From contig NZ_JACEGA010000001.1 in the NCBI RefSeq assembly GCF_014174405.1, positions 2,385,001 through 2,449,000 on the forward strand: a stretch of 64,000 nt of DNA, given 5' to 3'. The position numbers and the translations under genes were made by a program. The DNA comes from Variimorphobacter saccharofermentans (lineage in GTDB: Bacteria; Bacillota; Clostridia; Lachnospirales; Lachnospiraceae). The notes beneath the pieces are model-generated. The model saw only the letters and a list, made by a program, of their open reading frames with translations. It was not told the origin of the DNA and searched no databases. Below are positions 53,565 through 62,262 of this stretch, in pieces (the stretch's first letter is position 1; each line of letters starts with the position of its first letter).

Positions 53565-53699
53565 GAAATCAACTAATTACAATGCTAGAATATCTTAAAG
53601 ATATTCATTACACCCGATGATACAGCTTGTTACACGACAGTCGATTTTAGCAGAAACTATATGAAAGGCACATAATTGAATGAAAGCGAGGATGAGGGT

Positions 53700-54857
53700 A
53701 TGAAAAAGATTTTGGTAGTTGATGATGAACTTCAGATTCTAAAGGCAATTACAAGAATGCTGGCAGATACCGATTACGAGGTTATTACCTCAGAGAACGG
53801 TAAGGATGCATTGGCAATCATTGAGTCCACACCAGTAGATATGGTAATTGCCGATATGCGTATGCCAATTATGGACGGTTTTGAGCTCCTTAAAGTGGTT
53901 AAGGAAAAGTATCCTAAGATTATACGCATTATACTAAGCGGTTATGCAGAGGAAAAGGCTATGTTTCAAGCCGTTCTGCATAATGTTGCTAAGTTATATA
54001 TATTTAAACCTTGGAATAATGAAGAATTTCTTCAAAGTATAAATAAGCTGTTTTCTGTGGATACCATATTACATTCCGATGAACTGATAAAATCCATTGA
54101 TGATATGGAATGCAGCGCTACCATACCGGATTATTGTAAGCAGCTTCTCTCCACCATAGAAAAAGAGGATGTCAATGCAGTAATTGATGAATTGGAGCAG
54201 AATGCCGACCTTTCTGCATTACTGATCCAGGTCGCTAAATCCTCAATCTATGGTGTAATGCCGAATACAGTAAAACAATCTGTCAAATACATCGGATTGC
54301 ATAATATGAAATGCTTTGTACATTGGGCCTGTGTAGTAAATGCTATGAAATGCAAGGAAACCGATACTTTCGATTCCCATATGCTATTACAGCACTCTTA
54401 CCTCACCAACCGTATATTCCTGTTTCTATATGAAACCTTTCTGCATAAGCAACCACCGGAATCTGCTCTATTTGCCGGTTTGATGCATAACATTGGATTA
54501 ATAATGATAGCGAAGAACCTTCAGAAAAAGGGATCTCTTTCCCAGGATACCCAGTCGGAGGTATATTTCGAGTTCGATCAAAAACAGTATCAAGGCAAGC
54601 ATCAGGAAATCGGTGCTCACTTACTGGATCAATGGGATATTCCCTTCCCCATGTATGAGGTAGCATTATATCATCATAGACCCTTGGATCCCTATATCGT
54701 TAATTTCGAGCTGGTGTCCTGTGTCTATATTGCCCAGAGCTTTGCATGGAAGACTCTTGCAGGAACCGAGATAGAGTCAAATATATCGGAAGTATTTGAT
54801 AAGCTGGATCTCTCCAAAGAAGAGTTTGAGACTCGTTTAGCAAGATATTTAAAGTAA
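53700..54857 (+). CDS. Response regulator with HDOD output domain
   Basis: A 385-residue response regulator. Receiver 1-118 (LVVDDELQILKAITRMLADT, phospho-Asp in MVIADMRMP, switch lysine in YIFKPWNNEE). The HDOD part is at about 145-385: GLMHNIGLIMIA replaces the HD motif, HQEIGAHLLDQWDIPFPMYE and ALYHHRPLD are typical. The HDIG-like residues are altered (MHNIG), so it is probably non-enzymatic. The start at 53700 follows GAGG; a longer frame to 53676 is possible. Together with the kinase gene upstream it forms a phosphorelay unit. Confidence 0.9.
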   Translation: MKKILVVDDELQILKAITRMLADTDYEVITSENGKDALAIIESTPVDMVIADMRMPIMDGFELLKVVKEKYPKIIRIILSGYAEEKAMFQAVLHNVAKLYIFKPWNNEEFLQSINKLFSVDTILHSDELIKSIDDMECSATIPDYCKQLLSTIEKEDVNAVIDELEQNADLSALLIQVAKSSIYGVMPNTVKQSVKYIGLHNMKCFVHWACVVNAMKCKETDTFDSHMLLQHSYLTNRIFLFLYETFLHKQPPESALFAGLMHNIGLIMIAKNLQKKGSLSQDTQSEVYFEFDQKQYQGKHQEIGAHLLDQWDIPFPMYEVALYHHRPLDPYIVNFELVSCVYIAQSFAWKTLAGTEIESNISEVFDKLDLSKEEFETRLARYLK

Positions 54858-54918
54858 CATTCATATCTGATCAGGTATAGCGAGTCTTTCGTTGAAGAGA
54901 AATGTTTTAAGTATAATA

Positions 54919-54995
54919 ATTAGGCTGTTTCGTATAGCATAATATTGGTTAGATCGCTTGCAATCTCCTATACTTATGCTATCGAACAGCCTAAT
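54919..54995. terminator. Long imperfect hairpin after the REC-HDOD gene
   Basis: Arms 54919-54942 and 54974-54995 share ATTAGGCTGTT/AACAGCCTAAT and TATAGCATAA/TTATGCTAT, with a mismatch between them and a 31-nt loop. It lies between convergent genes and may end both. Confidence 0.65.
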
Positions 54996-55000
54996 GTTGT

Positions 55001-55288
55001 TTAGATACGTTCTGCCGTTGTTGCTTCTTCTAACTCCTGCAGGTATTTCATTGCTTCATTATTTGAAACTCCACACATTTCCACTGATGGCTTCAGACTA
55101 CTGCATACGAGAGGTCTTTCCTTTTTGCCAAATAATTTACAAAGATTATCCTCTGTCAGTTGGATGCATCGTACTCCGGCTGGCTTTCCGTTTGGCATAC
55201 CGGGAATATAGGAGGATATGGAGGGAGCAATACAACAGGCACCACAACCCAGCCTACATTGGAATTCTTTTTCATGATTCTCATGCAT
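55001..55288 (-). CDS. YkgJ-type cysteine cluster protein
   Basis: A 95-residue protein with eight cysteines: CRLGCGACC at residues 11-19, then single cysteines in GVRCIQL, NLCKLF, PLVCSSL and EMCGVS. This is the zinc- or Fe-S-binding pattern of the YkgJ/UPF0153 family, whose role is unknown. The start at 55288 follows AGGAGG. It follows the EamA transporter on the minus strand with 21 nt between and is probably co-transcribed. Confidence 0.85.
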   Translation of the reverse strand: MHENHEKEFQCRLGCGACCIAPSISSYIPGMPNGKPAGVRCIQLTEDNLCKLFGKKERPLVCSSLKPSVEMCGVSNNEAMKYLQELEEATTAERI

Positions 55289-55309
55289 CGTTATTCCTCC
55301 TAATGATTA

Positions 55310-56248
55310 CTAAGTTTTTCTTTTTTTCTTAATTTCTCCTAACAATAGCTCAGTTGTTCCTTTCTCTTTATTCCTCTTAATGTTATTTTTAATGCCACCT
55401 TTATACAATTCACTATATAAAGACGCTCCTAGAATTAATCCACCACCTAGTATTTGAATCAGCGTCATCTTCTCCCTTAATAGAATGCTTGACAATATGA
55501 TTGCGGAAATCGGATCAATATAGCTGAAGATTGCTATGGTCTGTGCACATAATTTACGAATCGATGTAAAATATAACAGATAAGCAATTCCTGTATGAAG
55601 AATGCACACGATCATCAGATACACAAAGGATGTTCGATCAATCTGAGTAATTGAAATGGTCTCTGTTATTAATATGTATGGCAGCAATATCAAGGTGGCA
55701 AAGGAAAGTTGTACTATGGTTGTATCGAGACCGGATAAGCCCTTGAAAAATTTATTCATGAGAATCACTGACGCATATAGGATTGCTGCAGATAGTCCAT
55801 ATAGTATTCCTATCAAATGATTCGATCCTGTTCCTCCATTTCCAACGATGCAGAACATTCCCAGTACTGCTGCCAGTATACTGATTATTTTCGTAAGTGT
55901 CAGTCGTTCCTTCAGGATTATGGGGGATAAGAACATCACAAATACCGGCTGAAAATAATAGCATAATGTAGCATTGGCTATGGAGGTATACTTATATGCC
56001 TGAAACAACAAAATCCAGTTAAATCCAATAGCCGCTCCTGATAACAACAGCAGCACTAGATTCGACTTAATTGCCTTCCATGATATTCTCCGCTTCATTA
56101 CCAAGCTGGATAGTATTAAGAAAATACTCCCAATGAATCCCCTGCTTAACGCAATCTGCCCTGAAGACAGCTGGATATTGCGAACAAATAGACCGATGCT
56201 TCCGAATATGAGTAGTGTGCCTATGTAAATTAATTTTGTGCGTTTCAT
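55310..56248 (-). CDS. EamA-family drug/metabolite transporter
   Basis: A 312-residue membrane protein with about ten helices in two EamA repeats (YIGTLLIFGSIGLFVRNIQL; NATLCYYFQPVFVMFLSPII; GLSAAILYASVILMNKF; IAYLLYFTSIRKL; YIDPISAIILSSILLREKMT). The tail is basic (NIKRNKEKGTTE). Members export or import amino acids, nucleotides or other small metabolites. Its start overlaps the stop of the upstream nucleotidase by 1 nt (TAATG), so the two are co-translated. Import of a nucleoside product is possible but unproven. Confidence 0.85.
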   Translation of the reverse strand: MKRTKLIYIGTLLIFGSIGLFVRNIQLSSGQIALSRGFIGSIFLILSSLVMKRRISWKAIKSNLVLLLLSGAAIGFNWILLFQAYKYTSIANATLCYYFQPVFVMFLSPIILKERLTLTKIISILAAVLGMFCIVGNGGTGSNHLIGILYGLSAAILYASVILMNKFFKGLSGLDTTIVQLSFATLILLPYILITETISITQIDRTSFVYLMIVCILHTGIAYLLYFTSIRKLCAQTIAIFSYIDPISAIILSSILLREKMTLIQILGGGLILGASLYSELYKGGIKNNIKRNKEKGTTELLLGEIKKKRKT

Positions 56249-58209
56249 TATTTTCTTTTTCCTTTGTGCAAGAAGTGTTTAATGCATTTCACTATGATTA
56301 AGCATATAAGAGCAAGGATAAGTGGTACAGCTATATAGATTGCTAATGCAAATCCATTGGGATTTTGAAGCAATACAACGATATTCTTTCGTTGATCGAT
56401 GTTCTTTCTTCCCTGAGTCGTCTCATAATAAGCCGGAATATGTGGAATACCGTCCACACTGTTAAAGGATTTCAGATATTGTACTACCGCATACCATTCC
56501 TTTAACTCCGTCTTTGAAGAATCTGCTTCGTTATAGATGATTTGCTTTTCAAAATCAGTAATTGCCTCTCCTTCCCTGGTCTTGGGAACGATTGACATTA
56601 TTCCATAGGATTTATCTCCAACGATCGAAAGCATTTGTGCGGAATACAGATTGCAGACTACACGATAAAGCTTGTCCATCTCAATTTGCTCCTCCGTACC
56701 ATCCGGACGAAGTAAGGAAGTCTTAGTCACCTTATTAAAGATCAGACGATTTGGATTAAATGTATAATTCATTCCTGATAAATAAAGCTGTGCCTCACCC
56801 ATTATTGGTGTGATAGATGCATCCACCTCGCATAGCGTGATTAATTCTTTACCTGTCAGATAAACGGAAATTAACGGGTAGCCCGGTATCCCATCCTTTC
56901 CGATACCTAATGAGCTGATACTAAATGCATCTGCCGCTGTAATTTCCCCTTTAAATATGGTTCCTCTGATCGTCCCATTCGGTACTACTGCTACATCAAC
57001 TGGTGTATAATTCTCTCCTTCCGCTTGTTTTACGGAATATATATAAGCATCACTGATCAAATTTCCGATGGTTGCCTCTGCATGTGTCGAAAACAACTCA
57101 TCCAGTGTCTGAAACTGAATATCGGAATATGCTACCACTTCATCAAATTCTAATCCAAATTGACGAAAGTACTTTTCTTGAACAGACGCTTTAAATTCAT
57201 TAATTCTATTTGAAATACTAACATCTTCAGATAAGGTGTCATTAATCCGTACCAACTCATATCGCTTAAGTTCCCATTCTCCCGAGGCCTTCTGAGTAAG
57301 CTTCATTACCCCCAGGTTCATCCCATAATTCTCCGCAGATCCAATTACAGTATTACCAATCCGGATGGGCTCCGAAAGCTTCGTATGAGTATGTCCACTG
57401 ATAATAACATCAATCTCTGGAACCTCTTTAGCTAAGATCTCATCCTCAGACTCAGAAGCCTTTGGATAGGTTCCGGAATGGGACAGACAGATAATCATAT
57501 CCACCTGCTCCTGTTCCTTCAATTGCTTCACTACTCGCTTAGCTTCTTTGATCTCGTCCAAAAATGTAACCTCGGACATTGGCGCCATGGAGGCGGATTC
57601 CTCTCCCATTAGGCCAAATACACCGATTTTAACCCCATTACGTTCTAGAACAATATAATCCTTAACCCCGTAATTCTCCATGGACTGCTTTAGCTTGCTT
57701 AAAGAAGCCGTGAGCTTTCCATCCTTGTCCAATGGAAAATGTACATTTGCTTGTACAATCTGTGGCAGGTATTCTCCACTTTCTACTGCCGCGTTTAGAC
57801 AATCAGCCAAACCCTCGGCTCTGTAATCAAATTCATGATTTCCAAAGGTTACCGCATCATATCCCATACTTCCCAGGATTCGCAATCCAGGAGCATCTGT
57901 TTGAAAAATGGTTTGAAAGGGTGTTCCCATTGAGAAATCTCCACCATCGACTAAAACAGCTTCCGGATCCATTTCCTTTTCCCTATTAATAGCACTCTGC
58001 AGCCTGGCATATCCGCCAATATTGGTTAGTGTGCCATTCTCTATGTATTTCATCGGTAAGAGATTGTCATGTAAATCATGTGTAAATAGGATTGTTACCT
58101 GTTTGTCCTTCTCTTCCCCATATACTGTTGAGATGCCTATAGCACTAATCAATAAGATCAGTGCCATAAGAATAATCCTGTATTTATATGTTCCTTTTAT
58201 TTTAATCAT
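56248..58209 (-). CDS. Membrane-anchored 5'-nucleotidase/metallophosphatase
   Basis: A 653-residue surface enzyme. Signal peptide 9-31, metallophosphatase domain with LFTHDLHDN, DGGDFSMGT, FGNHEFDYR, SHSGTYP and ISGHTHTKL, then a 5'-nucleotidase C-terminal substrate-binding domain (VAVVPNGTIRGTIF, SVYLTGKELI), and a C-terminal membrane anchor (YIAVPLILALICLIIVKCI) with a basic tail. It probably hydrolyses nucleotides, 2',3'-cyclic nucleotides or UDP-sugars outside the cell, to recover nucleosides and phosphate. The start at 58209 follows GGAGG. Co-translated with the EamA transporter. Confidence 0.9.
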   Translation of the reverse strand: MIKIKGTYKYRIILMALILLISAIGISTVYGEEKDKQVTILFTHDLHDNLLPMKYIENGTLTNIGGYARLQSAINREKEMDPEAVLVDGGDFSMGTPFQTIFQTDAPGLRILGSMGYDAVTFGNHEFDYRAEGLADCLNAAVESGEYLPQIVQANVHFPLDKDGKLTASLSKLKQSMENYGVKDYIVLERNGVKIGVFGLMGEESASMAPMSEVTFLDEIKEAKRVVKQLKEQEQVDMIICLSHSGTYPKASESEDEILAKEVPEIDVIISGHTHTKLSEPIRIGNTVIGSAENYGMNLGVMKLTQKASGEWELKRYELVRINDTLSEDVSISNRINEFKASVQEKYFRQFGLEFDEVVAYSDIQFQTLDELFSTHAEATIGNLISDAYIYSVKQAEGENYTPVDVAVVPNGTIRGTIFKGEITAADAFSISSLGIGKDGIPGYPLISVYLTGKELITLCEVDASITPIMGEAQLYLSGMNYTFNPNRLIFNKVTKTSLLRPDGTEEQIEMDKLYRVVCNLYSAQMLSIVGDKSYGIMSIVPKTREGEAITDFEKQIIYNEADSSKTELKEWYAVVQYLKSFNSVDGIPHIPAYYETTQGRKNIDQRKNIVVLLQNPNGFALAIYIAVPLILALICLIIVKCIKHFLHKGKRK

Positions 58210-58302
58210 AGATTATGTTACCTCCATTTCAAATAGATATGATCGCTCCTATAAGAGAATAAGGATATATGCTTGTACACTTAATATATTCCCTTCACAA
58301 AC

Positions 58303-58995
58303 TTAGAAAAAACATAGGATATCATATAATTGTTTTAGCGAATGAATTTCTATATCAACTATAGCATCCGTGGTGTTGTTTAATTTTTGTGGATTGAACC
58401 AACAGGTGGTAATTCCTGCGTTATTTCCACCTTTTATATCCGAAGATAGGGAATCTCCAATAATCATGGTTTTCGATGCATCGAAATTCTCAATACGTGC
58501 AAAACAATAATCAAAGTATTCTACCATCGGTTTCTGATATCCGGTTTCCTCGGATACGAATATTTTCTTTACATACTGGTCCACCTTGGATTCCTGTATC
58601 CTGCGATATTGTGTCTTCGTCACCCCGTTTGTTACAATGTATAACTCATATTTCCTATATAAATTCTGTAATACCTCAGCTGCATCCTTTATGAAGAAAT
58701 GCTGCATCCCCAGAGTTTCCTGATAATCATCTTCAAATGCAATCCCGTCATCCTCTATCCCGATTTCCCGGAACAGCGCTCCAAATCGAGTATAGATCAC
58801 CGCATTTCGATCAATTTGTCCCAGCTCATATTGCTTCCACAGCGAATGATTAATATGCTCATATTTCTTCATTATCTCATCATCCAGGGGATAATTATAT
58901 TTCTTAAAGGTCTGACTTAACGCCTCTTTCTCACACAGATCAAAGTCAAATATAGTTCCATCCGCGTCAAAAAGCAGAATTTGATACTGTCCCAT
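58303..58995 (-). CDS. HAD-superfamily hydrolase (YjjG-like nucleotidase)
   Basis: A 230-residue HAD hydrolase. Motif I LLFDADGTIFDF (nucleophile aspartate), motif II YIVTNGVTK, motif III lysine in GYQKPMVEYFDYC and motif IV MIIGDSLSSDIKGG. The length and the N-terminal insert KEALSQTFKKYNYPL match the YjjG/YfnB group of noncanonical pyrimidine nucleotidases. Substrate is inferred from the family. The start at 58995 follows GGAGG. It stands next to the extracellular nucleotidase, which may point to a nucleotide-salvage group. Confidence 0.85.
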   Translation of the reverse strand: MGQYQILLFDADGTIFDFDLCEKEALSQTFKKYNYPLDDEIMKKYEHINHSLWKQYELGQIDRNAVIYTRFGALFREIGIEDDGIAFEDDYQETLGMQHFFIKDAAEVLQNLYRKYELYIVTNGVTKTQYRRIQESKVDQYVKKIFVSEETGYQKPMVEYFDYCFARIENFDASKTMIIGDSLSSDIKGGNNAGITTCWFNPQKLNNTTDAIVDIEIHSLKQLYDILCFF

Positions 58996-59022
58996 TCTTT
59001 TTATCCTCCGTTTCTTACTAAA

Positions 59023-60000
59023 TCAGCAAATTCTCGGTAATCCCTCATCATGCATATACTCCAATATCCGAGATCCCTTTTGCTTAGAGGTAATCATTAC
59101 ACCACTGCCCTCTGTAATCGTTCCGATGATTTTTGCATTCTTTCCATACCTGCTGTTTTTCATAATATCAAGAGCCTTCATGGCCTGCCTCTTTGAGACC
59201 ACCGCGATCATTTTACCCTCGTTTGCCATATAGAGAGGATCCAGTTCTAACTCTGTACACAGATCCCTCACCTCTTTACTGACAGGCAATTCGTCCTCTT
59301 CAATATCCACTCCACACTTTGAAGCACTAGCCAGCTCGTTGAGAACCGTAGCAAGCCCACCTCGTGTAATATCACGCATACACCGTATGGTAATTGATTC
59401 CTTAATCAGATTTTGCACAATAGAAGTTAACGGCGCACAGTCGCTGATTATCTTATTATCCATATTCATTCGCTGGGAAAGTATCGTTGCCTGATGATCT
59501 CCCAGATTCCCTGAAAGCAATATTACATCCCCAGGTTTACAATTCGAAATACTAATTCCGGCCTTTTCAACCTCTCCGATTCCTGAGGTGTTAATATAAA
59601 TACCCCCGGTACCTTCGATCACCTTAGTATCGCCTGCAACAATTTTTACTCTAGCCTCCTTTGCGGCCATTGCCATGGAATTAGCAATCTTATCTATGGT
59701 ATCAAGTTCAATACCCTCTTCAATAATAAATCCGACTGTCAGATACTTCGGAGTTGCACCCATAACGGATAGATCATTGACTGTCCCGCACACTGCCAGC
59801 TTACCAATATCACCACCCGGAAAAAAGATAGGTGATACAACAAAGGAATCGGTCGTAAACGCAATCTTTCCTTTTACTGATACGATCGCCGAATCCTCCA
59901 ATCGGTTTAATACCTTATTGCTGAAATATTTTATAAAGATATCATTAATCAGGCTACTGGTTTGCTTTCCACCATTGCCATGAATCATATCAATTCTCAT
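59023..60000 (-). CDS. hypE: Hydrogenase maturation protein HypE (carbamoyl dehydratase)
   Basis: A 325-residue HypE. It belongs to the PurM/SelD-type ATP-binding fold (GGKQTSSLINDIFIKYF, FTTDSFVVSPIFFPGG, GTVNDLSVMGA, RDITRGGLATVLNEL) and ends with the diagnostic LPRIC, whose cysteine carries the thiocarboxamide that becomes cyanide in the NiFe hydrogenase active site. The start at 60000 follows GGAGG. No hypF or hydrogenase gene is visible in this window, so its partners must lie elsewhere, or it has another role. It is divergent from serS with the large palindrome between them. Confidence 0.92.
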   Translation of the reverse strand: MRIDMIHGNGGKQTSSLINDIFIKYFSNKVLNRLEDSAIVSVKGKIAFTTDSFVVSPIFFPGGDIGKLAVCGTVNDLSVMGATPKYLTVGFIIEEGIELDTIDKIANSMAMAAKEARVKIVAGDTKVIEGTGGIYINTSGIGEVEKAGISISNCKPGDVILLSGNLGDHQATILSQRMNMDNKIISDCAPLTSIVQNLIKESITIRCMRDITRGGLATVLNELASASKCGVDIEEDELPVSKEVRDLCTELELDPLYMANEGKMIAVVSKRQAMKALDIMKNSRYGKNAKIIGTITEGSGVMITSKQKGSRILEYMHDEGLPRIC

Positions 60001-60133
60001 AATAACCTCCATTTGACAAATTTGCAAGTTGTCATAACCTTTTATTATGAATCAGTATATGGCAGAAGATTACATTTATTCATTTGATGTGTTACATTTC
60101 TGGCTTTGTCGTGATGTGTTATGGAACAGTTTG

Positions 60134-60344
60134 TGAAGAAAGGATAGAAAGGGGGGGATGAAAATATATCCTCCACGGAGCCGCTTTCGCTTAATTGCGC
60201 CTAGTAACGGTACATAAGGTTCTAACAGACAGAACCTAAGTACCGACTGGCGCAAATGCTCCGTTCTGGATATATTTTCATCCCCCCTTTCTATCCTTTC
60301 TTCATCGGTACATAAGGCTCTAACAGACAGAGCCTAAGTACCGA
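60134..60344. repeat. Nested palindrome with a duplicated 38-nt hairpin
   Basis: Outer arms 60134-60171 and 60268-60304 are almost perfectly complementary (38 against 37 nt, with G7 against C6). Inside is hairpin H1 (60208-60245), and just after the outer right arm is H2 (60305-60344); both have GGTACATAAGG, then AACAGAC in the loop and CCTAAGTACC. They differ by a paired GGTTCT/AGAACC to GGCTCT/AGAGCC change that keeps pairing. The covariation argues for conserved RNA or DNA structure. Confidence 0.8.
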
Positions 60345-60500
60345 TTTGTACCATTTCACTGTTTAGGTATATTCTAGTTCTGATACTATAGGAAATTCAA
60401 TTTCGTATAAATGTAACTTTAATTTCGTGTTGATATGTGACATAGTGTAATATTTTACTTGCGAAATGGTATAATAAGCTTTATAATATAGAAAAATCGT

Positions 60501-60727
60501 AATTCAGCGATGATAAAAGCTACGATTGGAACAATTCCTCAGAGAGCCGGTGTTTGGTGTGAACCGGTGAAGAGTTCGATCTTTCCACTTTTGGAGCTGT
60601 CGGCGATGAGTCGAAGGTTCGTACCCTTTATCCTACGATTGAGTGGCTGAAGTTTAACTTCAGCAATTTGGGTGGCAACGCGGATTCCTTTCGTCCCATG
60701 AATGATATGGGGTGAGAGGATTTTTTT
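60501..60727 (+). promoter_or_regulatory. T-box leader upstream of serS
   Basis: Stem I contains AGAGAGCCGG and TTTGGTGTGAACCGG, the distal loop region of T-box RNAs. The antiterminator box is GGGTGGCAACGCGG (60670-60683), followed by the terminator stem and T7 (60721-60727). The UGGC of the box fits the G discriminator of tRNA-Ser. A UCC triplet followed by A at 60584-60586 is the best specifier candidate, but this was not modelled. A TATAAT at 60470-60475 may be the -10 box. Confidence 0.85.
60684..60727 (+). terminator. Terminator of the serS T-box leader
   Basis: ATTCCTTTCGTCCCAT pairs with ATGGGGTGAGAGGAT and is followed by seven T residues. It competes with the antiterminator that begins at the T-box sequence. 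Confidence 0.8.
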
Positions 60728-60782
60728 ATACATAAATATGCTTTCCACTCAACAGCATGATTATGATTAGGAGGTTATTACG

Positions 60783-62060
60783 ATGTTGGATTTAAAATTT
60801 GTCAGAGAAAATCCTGAGCTGGTAAAGGAAAATATCAAAAAGAAATTTCAGGATAATAAGCTTCCGCTGGTCGATGAGGTAATCGCCCTGGATATTGAGA
60901 GTAGAAATGTGAAACAGGAAGCTGATAACTTAAGATTCGAACGAAATAAGATATCCAAAGAGATCGGTGGCCTTATGGCAAAAGGTCAGAGGGAGGAAGC
61001 GGAACAGCTGAAAAAGAAGGTAACTGCTGATTCCGATCGTCTTGCAGAACTGGAAGCTAAGGAAAGCGAGTTACAGGAAAAAATTAAGAAGATTATGATG
61101 ACAATTCCAAATATCATAGATCCCAGCGTTCCAATTGGTAAGGATGACAGTGAGAACGTAGAGGTTCAGAAATACGGAGATCCCGTTGTACCGGATTTTG
61201 ATATTCCATACCATACAGAGATCATGGATAAGCTGAATGGTATTGATCTTGACAGCGCCCGAAAGGTTGCAGGTAACGGCTTCTATTATCTCATGGGAAA
61301 TATTGCACGTCTCCATTCCGCAGTCATATCCTATGCAAGAGATTTCATGATTGACCGTGGATTTACCTATTGCATCCCTCCTTTTATGATTCGAAGTGAG
61401 GTTGTTACGGGTGTAATGAGTTTTGCCGAAATGGATGCCATGATGTATAAAATTGAAGGAGAAGATCTTTATCTCATTGGTACCAGTGAGCATTCTATGA
61501 TTGGTAAGTTTATTGATACCATTCTTCCAGAGGAAAGCCTTCCCCAGACTCTGACCAGCTACTCTCCCTGCTTCCGAAAAGAAAAGGGAGCTCATGGCTT
61601 AGAGGAACGTGGTGTTTACCGTATTCACCAATTTGAAAAGCAAGAAATGATTGTTGTATGTAAGCCTCAAGACAGTATGATGTGGTTTGATAAACTATGG
61701 CAGAATACAGTGGACCTGTTCCGCTCCTTGGATATTCCGGTAAGAACCTTAGAGTGTTGTTCCGGAGATTTGGCTGACTTAAAGGTTAAATCCATTGACG
61801 TGGAAGCATGGTCACCCAGACAAAAGAAGTATTTTGAAGTCGGCAGCTGTTCCAACTTGGGAGATGCGCAGGCTCGCCGCTTAAAGATCAGAGTGGTTGG
61901 CGAAGACGGAAAATACTTTGCTCACACCTTGAATAACACCGTAGTTGCTCCTCCCCGTATGCTGATTGCCTTCCTTGAGAATAATCTGAACGCAGACGGT
62001 TCAGTGAATATTCCGAAAGCATTACAGCCATATATGGGTGGTATGACTGTAATCAAGTAG
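60783..62060 (+). CDS. serS: Seryl-tRNA synthetase
   Basis: A 425-residue class II aminoacyl-tRNA synthetase. The N-terminal coiled-coil arm (residues 1-110) is followed by motif 1, the serine-binding TSEHSMIGKF segment, motif 2 (FRKEKGAHGLEERGVYRIHQ) and motif 3 (the GSCSNLGDAQARRL stretch). It charges tRNA-Ser. The start at 60783 follows TAGGAGG. Expression is controlled by the T-box leader upstream, which senses uncharged tRNA-Ser. It is transcribed alone and ended by the hairpin at 62098-62160. Confidence 0.97.
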   Translation: MLDLKFVRENPELVKENIKKKFQDNKLPLVDEVIALDIESRNVKQEADNLRFERNKISKEIGGLMAKGQREEAEQLKKKVTADSDRLAELEAKESELQEKIKKIMMTIPNIIDPSVPIGKDDSENVEVQKYGDPVVPDFDIPYHTEIMDKLNGIDLDSARKVAGNGFYYLMGNIARLHSAVISYARDFMIDRGFTYCIPPFMIRSEVVTGVMSFAEMDAMMYKIEGEDLYLIGTSEHSMIGKFIDTILPEESLPQTLTSYSPCFRKEKGAHGLEERGVYRIHQFEKQEMIVVCKPQDSMMWFDKLWQNTVDLFRSLDIPVRTLECCSGDLADLKVKSIDVEAWSPRQKKYFEVGSCSNLGDAQARRLKIRVVGEDGKYFAHTLNNTVVAPPRMLIAFLENNLNADGSVNIPKALQPYMGGMTVIK

Positions 62061-62097
62061 TTCCATTATAAGCTATTAAATATAAATAAATAAAATA

Positions 62098-62160
62098 TAA
62101 ATGAGTAGTATCCTTGAATTGCCTTGTAACATTAAGCATTTCAATGTACTACTCATTTTA
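62098..62160. terminator. Terminator after serS
   Basis: TAAATGAGTAGTA (62098-62110) pairs with TACTACTCATTT (62147-62158) around a 36-nt loop; TTA follows. It lies 38 nt after the serS stop codon and may also serve the convergent acyl-CoA ligase gene. Confidence 0.55.
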
Positions 62161-62262
62161 TATTCTTCTACTATTCCATTTATTTAATAACTGCTATTTT
62201 TATATAATATGTCAGACTGTGGAACAATGTAGCATTTCTTCCATTCACTGTGCTGTCCCCTA

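Noticed and set aside
61071..61595. 174-codon minus-strand frame within serS
   Set aside because: Shadow of the highly conserved serS frame on the other strand.
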